Positions 16,510 through 24,847 of a DNA stretch of 36,068 nucleotides are shown here, piece by piece. Source of the DNA: Prevotella sp. OH937_COT-195 (GTDB taxonomy: Bacteria; Bacteroidota; Bacteroidia; Bacteroidales; Bacteroidaceae); contig NZ_RQZH01000025.1 in the NCBI RefSeq assembly GCF_003932845.1, positions 1-36,068 on the forward strand, given 5' to 3'. Below the pieces are notes generated by a model that was not told the DNA's origin, did not search any database, and saw nothing but the letters and a program-made list of their open reading frames with translations. Positions within the stretch are counted from its first letter, which is position 1; each line of letters starts with the position of its first letter. Position numbers and translations under genes: made by a program.

Positions 16510-16785
16510 GTTTTCCAATTTCGCCCAATTTGGTCCGCAATATTGCCCAAATTGCATTTCGAGAACAATGATTTCTGCATTTCGAAAAGAACCTGATGGT
16601 ATGCAAAAAAGAACATCGGAGGCATGCAGGTTGCTCAACAAGAAAACAAACAACGACATCGCATAACGCAACCGGATGCCGGCGGGAGAGACTGTTGTCA
16701 TTGAAAAATAGTACCATAAAGGCAATACTCGGGGGGGCTTTTTTATTTTTTTTGCTACTTTTTTTTAAAAAAAACACATAATTTA
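16510..16785. other. Noncoding stretch with palindromic repeat and homopolymers
   Basis: It contains CAATTTCGCCCAATTTG (16516-16532), the inverse of the 17-base element seen at 6241 and 27642. Near 16730-16775 are runs of seven G, six to eight T and eight A. An open frame of 61 codons at 16596-16781 has a basic start and a poly-Phe/Leu end created by the T runs; I do not regard it as a gene. Confidence 0.5.
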
Positions 16786-16816
16786 TTTGCCGAACAAATC
16801 AAATTGTTTATCTTTG
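16786..16816 (+). promoter_or_regulatory. Promoter of the first TM2 gene
   Basis: TTTG (16786-16789), 19 bases, TATCTTTG (16809-16816): a full consensus match. The leader that follows is about 100 bases. Confidence 0.8.
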
Positions 16817-16830
16817 CAGTAAATTTTTAG

Positions 16831-16872
16831 GTGTAACTTCTACACAAAAGGAGGGACATGTTGAAATCTTGA
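16831..16872 (+). promoter_or_regulatory. Leader with strong Shine-Dalgarno and four-codon ORF
   Basis: A small hairpin GTGTA/TACAC (16831-16845) is followed by AAAAGGAGGG and, three bases later, ATG TTG AAA TCT TGA (16858-16872), a complete ORF for Met-Leu-Lys-Ser. The main gene starts 51 bases further on without any such ribosome site. Purine-rich Shine-Dalgarno sites this strong are rare in Bacteroidetes, so a regulatory role is plausible. Confidence 0.4.
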
Positions 16873-16923
16873 TTTAAATTAGAAAATAAACATAATATTA
16901 CTAACTCATTTAAATAATAAATT

Positions 16924-17262
16924 ATGGACGCAAATCAGATTAATCAGTTTTTGGCACTGAACAGTGAAAACCTCCCCGAGGAAAAATTAAACGAACTTCG
17001 CGAACTGCTCGCAAATGCAGACGAGAACAAGACCAACATCCTTAACGCAACACAACTGAAAGGAAAGACGATGATGCTCGTTATATCCATTCTCCTCGGA
17101 AGTTACGGTGTTGACCGCTTCATGTTGGGCGACACAACTATGGGTGTCATAAAACTGTTGACATGCGGAGGTTGTGGTATATGGACTATCATAGACTGGT
17201 TCAGCATCGTGAACAAGACTAAGGAGTACAACTACAATAAAGTGATGGAAATCCTCGGATAA
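16924..17262 (+). CDS. TM2 domain-containing membrane protein 1
   Basis: 112 residues. A soluble helical N-terminus (MDANQINQFLALNSENLPEE) precedes the TM2 domain, two helices joined by a tight turn. They read MMLVISILLGSYGVDRFMLG and VIKLLTCGGCGIWTIIDWFS, with the family's G-x-D-R-F and D-W motifs. TM2 proteins are found in bacteria and animals; their bacterial role is unknown. A paralogue follows after a strong hairpin. The ATG at 16924 is supported by the matching N-terminus of that paralogue. Confidence 0.88.
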   Translation: MDANQINQFLALNSENLPEEKLNELRELLANADENKTNILNATQLKGKTMMLVISILLGSYGVDRFMLGDTTMGVIKLLTCGGCGIWTIIDWFSIVNKTKEYNYNKVMEILG

Positions 17263-17300
17263 TACAATATCGGAGAAATCCGAGACGGGAAATTAATCAC

Positions 17301-17347
17301 AAAGACTATATGCAACGTGTGAATGCACGTTGCACATAGTCTTTTTT
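17301..17347 (+). terminator. Hairpin between the two TM2 genes
   Basis: AAAGACTATATGCAACGTG pairs with CACGTTGCACATAGTCTTT with one mismatch and a 6-base loop, and then T's follow. It is a good terminator or attenuator, 38 bases after the first TM2 stop and 25 before the next ATG. Confidence 0.7.
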
Positions 17348-17371
17348 CAAAACTATAACAACCGGAAAGAA

Positions 17372-17752
17372 ATGGATCAAAACAGGATTAATGCATTCCT
17401 TGTGCTAAACCAAGACAATCTGCCGGCAGAATACATGCCGATGATAAGACAGAGACTCGAGGTGATGGACGACAGCAAGTCGTTCGTACTGATGTCTATA
17501 AACTTGAAAAATCCATTCGTCGCGCTGATATTGTCATTGTTTCTCGGAACGTTCGGTATAGACAGATTCTACATCGGAGACTACACCAACGGTATGATAA
17601 AGTTGCTTATGGGGATTGTGGTGCTGCCAACTATTTCCGTATTGACGTTAGGCTTCGGATTTATTCTTTACGCAGGATACATTATTGACTGGTTTCTCAT
17701 AATGGGAGCCGCGAAAAAGAATAATGCCAAGAAGATGATGATGTACCTCTGA
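17372..17752 (+). CDS. TM2 domain-containing membrane protein 2
   Basis: 126 residues from the ATG at 17372. This start is chosen because MDQNRINAFLVLNQDNLPAE aligns with the start of the upstream paralogue; an in-frame ATG at 17330 lies inside the terminator hairpin. The TM2 domain reads FVALILSLFLGTFGIDRFYI and, after GDYTNGMIKLL, a longer second helix ending AGYIIDWFLIMGAA. No separate promoter is obvious, so expression may depend on read-through of the hairpin. Its stop (TGATG) touches the start of the DUF2752 gene. Confidence 0.85.
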   Translation: MDQNRINAFLVLNQDNLPAEYMPMIRQRLEVMDDSKSFVLMSINLKNPFVALILSLFLGTFGIDRFYIGDYTNGMIKLLMGIVVLPTISVLTLGFGFILYAGYIIDWFLIMGAAKKNNAKKMMMYL

Positions 17753-18183
17753 TGACGACAGGAGAGAAAAGGAAAAAACTGTGGATACTCAACATTGCAT
17801 GGGCAGTGTTGCTGATATGGCTCGCCGTTAACTGGACGGAACGCGGATACCAACACACCGTGACAGTGTGTCCGACGAAATTGTTGTGTGGAATGCCGTG
17901 CCCTTCGTGCGGACTGACAAGGGCATTTCTGCTTGTGGCACACGGGAGATTTGTCGAAGCTGTGCAGATGAACATCAACGTACTTCTGCTCGTACCGGTA
18001 TACATCGCTTTCCCCGTGGCGGGACTCGTGGGACTGGTAACACGGCGCAATCTCCAGCAACGAATGCTTGACATTGCCGAGAAATACATGAGGCAGTGGA
18101 GGGTGGTGGTGCCAATTGCTCTATTTGAGATAACTGCCGAAATTCTTAATTTGTATAATCATTTTTCATGTGGAATGCCATGA
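17752..18183 (+). CDS. DUF2752 domain-containing membrane protein
   Basis: 143 residues. The DUF2752 hallmark is LCGMPCPSCGLTRAFLLVAH, two cysteines before a Gly-Leu-Thr-Arg turn. Hydrophobic segments lie at about 11-27, 72-100 and 116-130. Function is unknown; the family is small, membrane-bound and often found next to TM2-domain genes in Bacteroidetes, as here. Its start overlaps the previous stop by one base, so it is translationally coupled. Confidence 0.85.
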   Translation: MTTGEKRKKLWILNIAWAVLLIWLAVNWTERGYQHTVTVCPTKLLCGMPCPSCGLTRAFLLVAHGRFVEAVQMNINVLLLVPVYIAFPVAGLVGLVTRRNLQQRMLDIAEKYMRQWRVVVPIALFEITAEILNLYNHFSCGMP

Positions 18184-18244
18184 GAAAAGTTATTGGCGTA
18201 TTTTAATTAAAAGAATATCACCTTAAATTAAAATAAATACTAAC

Positions 18245-19702
18245 TTGATGAAACGTATTTACGTTTTTATAATTTTTGCAGTCTTGCTTGCTGTATGCGC
18301 GTGCAGTGGCGATGCTAAAAAGGGTAAGGCTAAAACCAAAAGAAAAGCCAAAGCAGACACGCTGGTAAATGCTCTGATTTCTTCTTACGAAGCGGGAAAT
18401 TTCATCGAAGCACAAAACATCGGAGAAAAGGCACTCACTGTATTTCTCACCGAAAACGACACTGCAAGTTTGTACGAATGCTACAACAATCTGTGTACAT
18501 CTTATTTCCGGACGGGCGACACCAAAAAGGCTCTGGAAATGGGTTTCAAGGCCTTGGAGATAGACAGCATAAGGAAAGATTATGAGGCAATGGGGTCTGA
18601 CAACAATAATGTGGCCTGCATTTACCTTTCTATGCAAGACGTGGAAAATGCAAAGATTTTCACAGACAAGGCATTGGAAATGGACCGTATATCCGGAACA
18701 AACCGAAAAGAATCGGCACACCTCGGCATAGCATGCGAGGTGTATAACCAGCTCGGAGAACATACACAGGCTTTGGAATTTGCCGCAATGGCATACAAAA
18801 TGGATCGTGAGAAAGGCGACTCGCTGAATATGGCAAGACGACTGTCGCAGATGGCAGACGTGTATTGCAACATGGGAGAATACGGAAAGGCCGAGAGAAA
18901 CTACATCGAATCGAACGCGCTGATGAAAAACACACCGGAGGACTTGTCTAAATGTATCAACTACAAACAATTGGGAAACGTGTACATGAAGACGGGCAGA
19001 CCGAACGATGCGGAGATAGTGCTGGAAAAGAGTCTTGCGATGGCGGAGAAAAAACAGGTGAAATATCTGATGCTGCAAGACCTCGAGAAACTTGCAGAAT
19101 TGTACAAAACGAAGAAACCGGAGGTGGCCGTAAAGTATATGCAGCAGGCAAACGCATTGAAAGACAGTATATACAACGAACAAACAAACCGATTGAAAGA
19201 GAATTATGCGGCAATGTACAAATCGTCGCAGAAACAGGAAACAATAAAGAAACAGGAGTCTCAACTCGAAATGCACAGAATGGTGCTGTGGGGAGTGGCA
19301 GTGGTGGTGGTATTGTTGCTGTTCTTGTGCGGGGCTCTGTTCTACATATCGCGACTGCGCTCGCAACAGCAACGAATATTGAACCGCATGAATACCATAC
19401 GGCAGAACTTCTTCAAGAATATCACTCACGAGTTCAGAACACCGCTGACGGTAATAAAAGGCCGGGCTGACAAAATGAAACAAGAAGAGGACGACAAACA
19501 GAAAATCAGCGGATACGATGCCATAATAGAACAGTCGGATGTTATGCTGTGTTTGGTGAACCAACTCATAGACATATCAAAGGTGTATAACAACGATGAG
19601 AATAAGTTGTGGCGGTCGGGAGACGCTGTGGCTATGACGCAAATGGTGGTGGAGAACATGCGAACACATGCCGAGAAAAAACTCGTGACATTGGAGTTCT
19701 AA
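18245..19702 (+). CDS. Sensor half: TPR, TM helix and HisKA domain
   Basis: 485 residues, ending at the TAA at 19700. It contains a signal peptide with possible lipobox (AVCAC), TPR-like pairs such as GDTKKALEMGFKALEIDSIR and GEYGKAERNYIESNALM, one transmembrane helix at 346-369, a short coiled coil and the dimerisation/phosphoacceptor domain with H395. It lacks the ATP-binding domain, so alone it cannot autophosphorylate. It could still be phosphorylated in trans by the second half if both are made. TPR-sensor kinases of this kind in Bacteroidetes sense unknown periplasmic signals. Confidence 0.75.
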   Translation: MMKRIYVFIIFAVLLAVCACSGDAKKGKAKTKRKAKADTLVNALISSYEAGNFIEAQNIGEKALTVFLTENDTASLYECYNNLCTSYFRTGDTKKALEMGFKALEIDSIRKDYEAMGSDNNNVACIYLSMQDVENAKIFTDKALEMDRISGTNRKESAHLGIACEVYNQLGEHTQALEFAAMAYKMDREKGDSLNMARRLSQMADVYCNMGEYGKAERNYIESNALMKNTPEDLSKCINYKQLGNVYMKTGRPNDAEIVLEKSLAMAEKKQVKYLMLQDLEKLAELYKTKKPEVAVKYMQQANALKDSIYNEQTNRLKENYAAMYKSSQKQETIKKQESQLEMHRMVLWGVAVVVVLLLFLCGALFYISRLRSQQQRILNRMNTIRQNFFKNITHEFRTPLTVIKGRADKMKQEEDDKQKISGYDAIIEQSDVMLCLVNQLIDISKVYNNDENKLWRSGDAVAMTQMVVENMRTHAEKKLVTLEF

Positions 19703-19723
19703 TCGAAACAACAGCATATTGAG

Positions 19724-20956
19724 ATGGATTTCGTTCCGGGCTTCATGAAGAAAATTTTGTGCAACCTAATTTCAAATTCACTCAAATTCACACCGCGAGG
19801 GGGCAGGATAATAATAACTATGAGGAAAGAGGATGAAAGAATTGTCGTAAATATCGCCGACACGGGAATTGGCATATCACCCGAAGACCTGCCACACATA
19901 TTCGATCCGCTGCACTATCAACGAGACACGGCTAACGCCCACGGGACTGGAATAGCACTGTCTATGACACAGCAGATGGTTCTGTCCATGAACGGAAGCA
20001 TTGAGGTAAAGAGTATAGAGGGGAAAGGTACTTTGTTCACTTTATTGATACCGCTGCGGCACTCCGACCGAGAAATGCCGAGATGGATACCGGCAATGCT
20101 CGCGCAGGGAAAAGATACCGAGGGACTGGAGGAGAAAAATAAGGTGGCAAAAACAATCGAAGACCACCATGACAACGTGGAAGAGAACGACAAACCGTTG
20201 GTGCTGCTTGTCGAAGACAATGCCGAAGTGGCACGGTTTACACGTGAATTGCTGATTGACAGATACCGCGTGATGTACGCACATAACGGCAGAGATGCTT
20301 TGGCAAAGGCGATGGAGTATGTGCCGGACATAATTATCACAGACCTCATGATGCCGGAAATGGACGGATACGAACTTTGCCGCAACGTGCGTTCGAGCGC
20401 ACTGCTCAATCATGTTCCGATAGTAATAGTATCGGCACATTCCGAACATCATAATCTCATTAAGGGATTCGAACTGGGTGCCGACGCTTATGTAACGAAG
20501 CCTTTCAGCAGTGACGAACTGCTCATGAGGGTGGAGAAACTGATAGAGCAGAGAAAACTGCTTCGCGAGAAATACTCAAATGCACTGCTCGATGATACCG
20601 TGGAACAGGTGGATACCACTGCCGCCGACCAAAAGTTCATGTCACAACTGCACCAAATTCTACAAGCCAATATAGGGGACACGGGGCTATGTTCGGCATT
20701 CGTCGCCGAGAAAATGTTCATAAGTCAGCGGCAACTGAACCGAAAAGTAAAGATGCTGACAAACGTTGACACGGCAACTTATATCCGGGAGTTCCGAATA
20801 TTGTTTGCGAAACAGATGCTTAAGAATGCCGAAAGCTCAATAACGGAAATATATATGCAGTGCGGATTTGATTCGCCATCATATTTCTCGAAGATGTTCA
20901 AACAATCTACGGGAATGACACCGACGGAATATAGGAAAAAGAATAGTCGGGAATAG
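19724..20956 (+). CDS. Effector half: HATPase, receiver and AraC domains
   Basis: 410 residues from the ATG at 19724, 21 bases after the stop of the sensor half and in the same frame. It holds the N box (NLISNSLKFTPRGG), G1 box (DTGIGI), a somewhat unusual F/G2 region (IFDPLHYQ ... HGTGIALSMTQQM), a receiver domain with phosphoacceptor D207 (IITDLMMPEMDGYE) and Lys in YVTKPFSS, then two AraC helix-turn-helix motifs ending GMTPTEYRKK. If translated from the internal ATG it would be a soluble protein able to bind DNA and ATP. No ribosome site or promoter is evident before it. Confidence 0.75.
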   Translation: MDFVPGFMKKILCNLISNSLKFTPRGGRIIITMRKEDERIVVNIADTGIGISPEDLPHIFDPLHYQRDTANAHGTGIALSMTQQMVLSMNGSIEVKSIEGKGTLFTLLIPLRHSDREMPRWIPAMLAQGKDTEGLEEKNKVAKTIEDHHDNVEENDKPLVLLVEDNAEVARFTRELLIDRYRVMYAHNGRDALAKAMEYVPDIIITDLMMPEMDGYELCRNVRSSALLNHVPIVIVSAHSEHHNLIKGFELGADAYVTKPFSSDELLMRVEKLIEQRKLLREKYSNALLDDTVEQVDTTAADQKFMSQLHQILQANIGDTGLCSAFVAEKMFISQRQLNRKVKMLTNVDTATYIREFRILFAKQMLKNAESSITEIYMQCGFDSPSYFSKMFKQSTGMTPTEYRKKNSRE

Positions 20957-21020
20957 ACAAATTATTACAAATAATACAATTTGCTCGGACAATCATTCCA
21001 ATTTTCAATATAATATAACA

Positions 21021-21060
21021 AAAAAGATAATCGGTTAAAAATCAACCGATTATCTTTTTT
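21021..21060 (+). terminator. Terminator of the hybrid-kinase locus
   Basis: A perfect 16-bp stem, AAAAAGATAATCGGTT and its complement, with a 7-base loop and T6 at the 3' side. It lies 64 bases past the stop codon of the AraC-tailed half. Confidence 0.8.
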
Positions 21061-21208
21061 GTTGTCCAATGTGTTATATTATGTAATGATTAAAAAGTCC
21101 TGTTTATTATACTTTTTGTCCGCAGCATGACAGAGAATACAGGATAATATTCGCACCTTTGCATCAACAAAAGTTCAGTGAACCTACACAATCAATATAT
21201 ATAATATT

Positions 21209-21388
21209 ATGAAAGAAAGCCCTCAGCCAACATGCAACAAAACAGAGACAAAGACTGTTTCTTCCTATGAAAAGATGAATAACGAGATAGAGAAGTTCAT
21301 TGAAATGGTGGATGAAGAAGAACGTAAGTGGAACAAGGTTCTACACAACAAGTCGAGTTCGGACGAACAAAGAGACAGTCGGTGCTGA
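21209..21388 (+). CDS. Possible small charged protein, unknown
   Basis: An open frame of 59 codons from ATG to TGA in an otherwise empty 600-base region. The product starts MKESPQPTCNKTETKTVSSY and continues as an acidic/basic helix (EKMNNEIEKFIEMVDEEERK). Composition and helix periodicity look like a real small protein. A weak CACCTTTG box lies about 50 bases upstream. I recognise no family, so it could be chance. Confidence 0.35.
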   Translation: MKESPQPTCNKTETKTVSSYEKMNNEIEKFIEMVDEEERKWNKVLHNKSSSDEQRDSRC

Positions 21389-21645
21389 CTTGATGCAAAA
21401 GTGAACATGTTCCACGCAAGGAGAAAAATATTCATGCGGAATGTTAAGATACTGACCGTAAGATGATAATAAAAATATTATGAACGCGGTACAACGCTTT
21501 TTATAATATGATGAATAAGTTACTTTAAAATAGATTCTGGTGTGATGTTATTATTTTATTGTACAACACAATGACAAATCAGACTTATGTTTTTATTAAA
21601 ATAATAAAAATATAAAATTAAAAAAGTGGTTAAAAAGAAAAATAG

Positions 21646-21679
21646 AAAACCGTGCGAGAAGTGATTCCGGCACGGTTTT
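21646..21679 (-). terminator. Terminator of tRNA-Gln
   Basis: AAAACCGTGC/GCACGGTTTT, a 10-bp stem with a 14-base loop just past the tRNA 3' end. On the minus strand it is followed by CTATTTTTC. Confidence 0.65.
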
Positions 21680-21683
21680 TTTG

Positions 21684-21754
21684 TTGTCCAAGGCGGATTC
21701 GAACCACCACAAACAGAACCAAAACCTGTTGTGCTACCATTACACCATTGGACA
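21684..21754 (-). tRNA. tRNA-Gln (anticodon TTG)
   Basis: Read on the minus strand: acceptor stem TGTCCAA/TTGGACA with discriminator A; D-loop with TGGTGTAATGGTAGCAC; anticodon stem-loop ACAGG-TTTTGGT-TCTGT with anticodon TTG; and T-arm GTGGTGGTTCGAATCCGCC. It is 71 bases, with CCA not encoded, as is common in Bacteroidetes. It has its own consensus promoter and terminator. Confidence 0.95.
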
Positions 21755-21764
21755 ATTGCGTGTG

Positions 21765-21795
21765 CAAAGGTACGCTTTTTTTGCTCCACCGCAAA
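21765..21795 (-). promoter_or_regulatory. Promoter of tRNA-Gln
   Basis: On the minus strand: TTTG (21795-21792), 19 bases, TACCTTTG (21772-21765). It is an exact consensus ending 10 bases before the tRNA. Confidence 0.8.
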
Positions 21796-22205
21796 ATTTT
21801 TGTGCGTTTTTTTGGCACTTCATTGTCTTTTGGCATTTTTGACAATATTTGAAAGAATCTTTCTCATTGCCATTTAACATTATTCCATCAATCTTGATGT
21901 TGTAGATTTCCCACAATGAAATAACAAGTTTCATATTTCGCATTGCCTTTCCGTATGCCATTATATTCATCTCCTCAGTATGTCTTTGGAGGATTTATAT
22001 TTTGCACCCGTATATTTCCTGAGTCATTATTATCATTGTAATACGCCTCTCTGTATAGAAGCCGAGGAATTTTCATATATGGTCTTTTACGCAGTGTTAA
22101 ATCATTAATGCCGCTAAAGGGTACGAATGTTTTTGTTGCATACACTCCGTATCCCCGGCGGCATAAACTGCCATGTATGTTGAAATGTTAATGTCTTTAT
22201 CGTTT
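21796..22205. other. Noncoding stretch between tRNA-Gln and argS
   Basis: No supported gene. Near the argS end, bases 22109-22165 can fold as a long imperfect hairpin (ATGCCGC/GCGGCAT at the base, GGGTACG/CGTATCCC above it), 40 bases past the argS stop. It lacks a U-tract, so it is at most a weak terminator or an mRNA 3'-end structure. Confidence 0.4.
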
Positions 22206-24026
22206 TTACATGCGCTCGGGCACCTCAATTCCGAGCAATGCCATTCCGTTGCGTATAATTTTCGCCACGTTCTTTGCGAGCACGAGTCGTGTTCTGCGTG
22301 TTTGTTTGTCGTCGGCATTCAGCACACTGTAGTCGTGATACCATTGGTTGAACTCCTTGGTAAGTTCGTAACAGTAGTTTGCAATTCCACTCGGACTGTA
22401 ATCTTTTCCGGCTTGTTCCACCACGGCGGCAAAACTGTTCATCTTCTGTACCAGTTCCGTTTCTTTCTCGTTGAGCATTGCTTTTTCTCCCGCAGCGAGA
22501 TTTTCCACGTTAATTCCGGCAGCCTCTGCCTTTCGCATGATACTTTTTATGCGTGCATGTGTGTATTGAATGAACGGTCCGGTGTTGCCGTTGAAATCGA
22601 TTGACTCTTCAGGATTGAACAACATGTTCTTTCGTGCATCTACTTTCAATATGAAATATTTCAATGCTCCCATTCCCACTATGCGTGCAATTGCCTGCTT
22701 CTCGTTTTCTGTGAGATCATCGTTTTTTCCCGCCTCGTCTGCGGTGCGTCGTGCATCGGCGGTCATTACGTCTATCAAGTCGTCTGCATCTACCACGGTT
22801 CCTTCCCTGCTTTTCATCTTTCCGTTGGGCAGTTCCACCATTCCGTATGAGAAATGCACGAGTTCCCGTCCCCATTTGTATCCCAGTCTGTCGAGCAATA
22901 TGGACAACACTTGGAAATGGTAGTTTTGCTCGTTGCCGACGACATATATCATTTTGTCTATCGGGTAGTCGTTGAAGCGCATCTCTGCCGTTCCGATGTC
23001 CTGCGTCATATATACGCTGGTACCGTCGCTTCGCAAGAGAAGTTTCTTGTCGAGTCCTTCGTCTGTGAGATCTGCCCATACCGAGTTGTCCTCGTGACGC
23101 TCGAATAGTCCTTTCTCCAAGCCTTCCTCTACTTTTGCTTTCCCTCGCAGATATGTCTGGCTCTCGTAGTATATATTGTCGAAACTCACGCCCATAGCCT
23201 TGTATGTCTCATCGAAACCGGCATATACCCACGAGTTCATCTTTTCCCACAATGCGCGCACCTCGTTGTCGTTGTTTTCCCACTTTACGAGCATGTCGTG
23301 TGCTTCTTTTATCAGCGGAGCCTCGTTTTTTGCCTTTTCCTCGGCTTCTTTTTCCGGCATTCCCTCCGATATATACTGCGATTTCAGCAGGGCAGTTTCC
23401 TTCCGATAGTGTTTGTCGAAAAGAACATAGTAGTCTCCTATGAGATGATCGCCTTTCTTTCCGCTTGTCTGCGGTGTTTCTCCGTTACCCCATTTCTGCC
23501 ATGCCAGCATCGACTTGCATATATGTATTCCGCGGTCGTTTACGATATTTGTCTTTACCACGCGGTATCCGTTTGCCTCCATTATCTGTGCCAGCGACCA
23601 TCCGAGTAAATTGTTTCGTACATGTCCGAGGTGTAATGGTTTGTTGGTGTTTGGCGACGAGTATTCTATCATTACCAACTCACTGTCTTCCGTGGCTTTC
23701 TTGTATCCGAAATCCGGGTTTGCATTTATGTCGTTCAGTAAACTTACCCATGCCGCCTGCGACACCACAAGGTTGAGAAATCCCTTTACCACGTTGAACG
23801 ATGCCACCACCTGTGTTTCCTTGACAAGTGCCTCTCCTATTTCTCTTGCCGTATCCTCCGGTTTTTTCTTCGATATTTTCAAGAACGGGAACACCACGAT
23901 CGTTAGGTTACCCTCAAAATCTGCGCGTGTCTTTTGCAGTTGAATCATCTCCGGATTGATGTCCGGACCGTACAATTCGCCGGCAACTTTCAGCGTTGCC
24001 CTTGCTATTTCGTTTTCTATATTCAT
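22206..24026 (-). CDS. argS: Arginyl-tRNA synthetase
   Basis: 606 residues from the ATG at 24026. A longer frame to 24080 exists, but the promoter (-7 box at 24053-24060) lies inside it, so the start is MNIENEIARATLKVAGELYG. It is a class I synthetase that charges tRNA-Arg. Visible are the N-terminal additional domain, the HIGH-type motif in SSPNTNKPLHLGHVRNNLLG, the KMSKS-type loop in NGKMKSREGTVVDADDL, and the C-terminal DALR anticodon domain ending ALLGIEVPERM, the usual ArgS ending. Its length is typical for Bacteroidetes. Confidence 0.96.
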   Translation of the reverse strand: MNIENEIARATLKVAGELYGPDINPEMIQLQKTRADFEGNLTIVVFPFLKISKKKPEDTAREIGEALVKETQVVASFNVVKGFLNLVVSQAAWVSLLNDINANPDFGYKKATEDSELVMIEYSSPNTNKPLHLGHVRNNLLGWSLAQIMEANGYRVVKTNIVNDRGIHICKSMLAWQKWGNGETPQTSGKKGDHLIGDYYVLFDKHYRKETALLKSQYISEGMPEKEAEEKAKNEAPLIKEAHDMLVKWENNDNEVRALWEKMNSWVYAGFDETYKAMGVSFDNIYYESQTYLRGKAKVEEGLEKGLFERHEDNSVWADLTDEGLDKKLLLRSDGTSVYMTQDIGTAEMRFNDYPIDKMIYVVGNEQNYHFQVLSILLDRLGYKWGRELVHFSYGMVELPNGKMKSREGTVVDADDLIDVMTADARRTADEAGKNDDLTENEKQAIARIVGMGALKYFILKVDARKNMLFNPEESIDFNGNTGPFIQYTHARIKSIMRKAEAAGINVENLAAGEKAMLNEKETELVQKMNSFAAVVEQAGKDYSPSGIANYCYELTKEFNQWYHDYSVLNADDKQTRRTRLVLAKNVAKIIRNGMALLGIEVPERM

Positions 24027-24052
24027 AATCTTTTTATTTCCGAATTTGCCTG

Positions 24053-24083
24053 CAAAGTTACGGAAAAACATAGACAACACAAA
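24053..24083 (-). promoter_or_regulatory. Promoter of argS
   Basis: TTTG (24083-24080), 19 bases, TAACTTTG (24060-24053) on the minus strand. It fixes the argS start at 24026. Confidence 0.8.
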
Positions 24084-24193
24084 GAATTTCCAATCGATTT
24101 ATGCACTTCGAAATCAGGTCGTTTGGCTCTTTCTCTTAAAATCCGCAAGTTTGCTTCAATCAACAACTTCTTAAAATCACCCTTTGCGCGGAT

Positions 24194-24847
24194 TCAAAGT
24201 TGCCCCGCCTCAACCATCAATACCACCCTTTCGGTGAGTCTGTCCTTCCCTTTGGGGTCGTATTTCTTTGTCAGCGAGGCTCCGAATGCCCATGCAAAAG
24301 CCTGATAGAAGCCGGCTTTCACCGGTCCGAGGAATGCCTGTACCAACTGGTATGACGACGAGTTGCACTCGCGATGTATAAGTTTTATGAGCAATTTTCC
24401 CTGCGAGAATGTCAGTTTCTTCATTCTCGGGCTGTATTGTCTTTTTATTGCTTCCTCCACCTTTTTCATGTGTTGGTCTTTCGCTTTCTTGTCAGGCAGT
24501 GTCTGAAGATATTCGTATGTCTCGATTATTATGCCGTTCACTTCTTTTGCTATCGGCAGCACTCGCTTCACGTTCTTTACCAGTTGGTTGTATTGTTGCT
24601 GCTGTTTCTCGTCTTTGAAAGCAATGGCGGGATATACATATATGCGGTTCAGTTGTACGCATTGTATGCTGTCGCCCTGTTTGTCGAGTACGCGTGTCAC
24701 TTTTACCCGCGGCTCCATGGTCGGCTCGTTCATGTCAACAACCATGTCCTCGGGTTTCACCTTGTCGCCGCCCGTCACCTGTGCCGAGACATTGAGCGCG
24801 GTGCACCATACCATTGCCATGACGGCAATACGCATAACAATCATCAT
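24194..24847 (-). CDS. DUF4294 domain-containing secreted protein
   Basis: About 217 residues. A signal peptide (MRIAVMAMVWCTALNVSAQ) precedes a conserved DUF4294 body: LNRIYVYPAIAFKDEKQQQQ, NQLVKNVKRVLPIAKEVNGI, LTFSQGKLLIKLIHRECNSS and VKAGFYQAFAWAFGASLTKK. The family is found in Bacteroidetes, is periplasmic, and has no known function. An upstream in-frame ATG at 24868 is excluded because a TATTTTTG -7 box lies at 24863-24856. Starts at 24847, 24844 or 24835 are possible, giving a very short leader. It is oriented away from ribD. Confidence 0.85.
   Translation of the reverse strand: MMIVMRIAVMAMVWCTALNVSAQVTGGDKVKPEDMVVDMNEPTMEPRVKVTRVLDKQGDSIQCVQLNRIYVYPAIAFKDEKQQQQYNQLVKNVKRVLPIAKEVNGIIIETYEYLQTLPDKKAKDQHMKKVEEAIKRQYSPRMKKLTFSQGKLLIKLIHRECNSSSYQLVQAFLGPVKAGFYQAFAWAFGASLTKKYDPKGKDRLTERVVLMVEAGQL

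Larger units (their letters stand above)
18245..20956 (+). pseudogene. TPR hybrid histidine kinase-REC-AraC, split by one in-frame stop
   Basis: Codons from 18245 to 20956 form one frame, broken only by TAA at 19700-19702. Without it the protein would be 903 residues: lipoprotein-like signal (VLLAVCACSG), TPR-type helical sensor (about 40-330), a transmembrane helix (346-369), HisKA with H395 in NITHEFRTPLTVI, the ATPase domain (NLISNSLKFTPRGG, DTGIGI), a receiver with ITDLMMPEMDGYEL and KPF, and an AraC helix-turn-helix. The stop falls between the HisKA and ATPase domains. I treat the locus as one interrupted gene. Whether it is dead, restarted at the ATG at 19724, or read through is open. 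See the two parts below. Confidence 0.7.

Noticed and set aside
16596..16781. Open frame of 61 codons ending in a hydrophobic stretch
   Set aside because: The apparent membrane helix is made by T and A homopolymer runs; no start signal or family resemblance.
18218..19564. Open frame of 448 codons on the minus strand opposite the sensor kinase
   Set aside because: Composition is extremely rich in His, Cys, Phe, Leu and Val, as expected for the complement of a helical, charged protein; the plus strand shows TPR and HisKA domains.
21740..21970. Open frame of 76 codons on the minus strand next to tRNA-Gln
   Set aside because: It runs across the tRNA promoter into the tRNA 5' end, so it is unlikely to be a gene.
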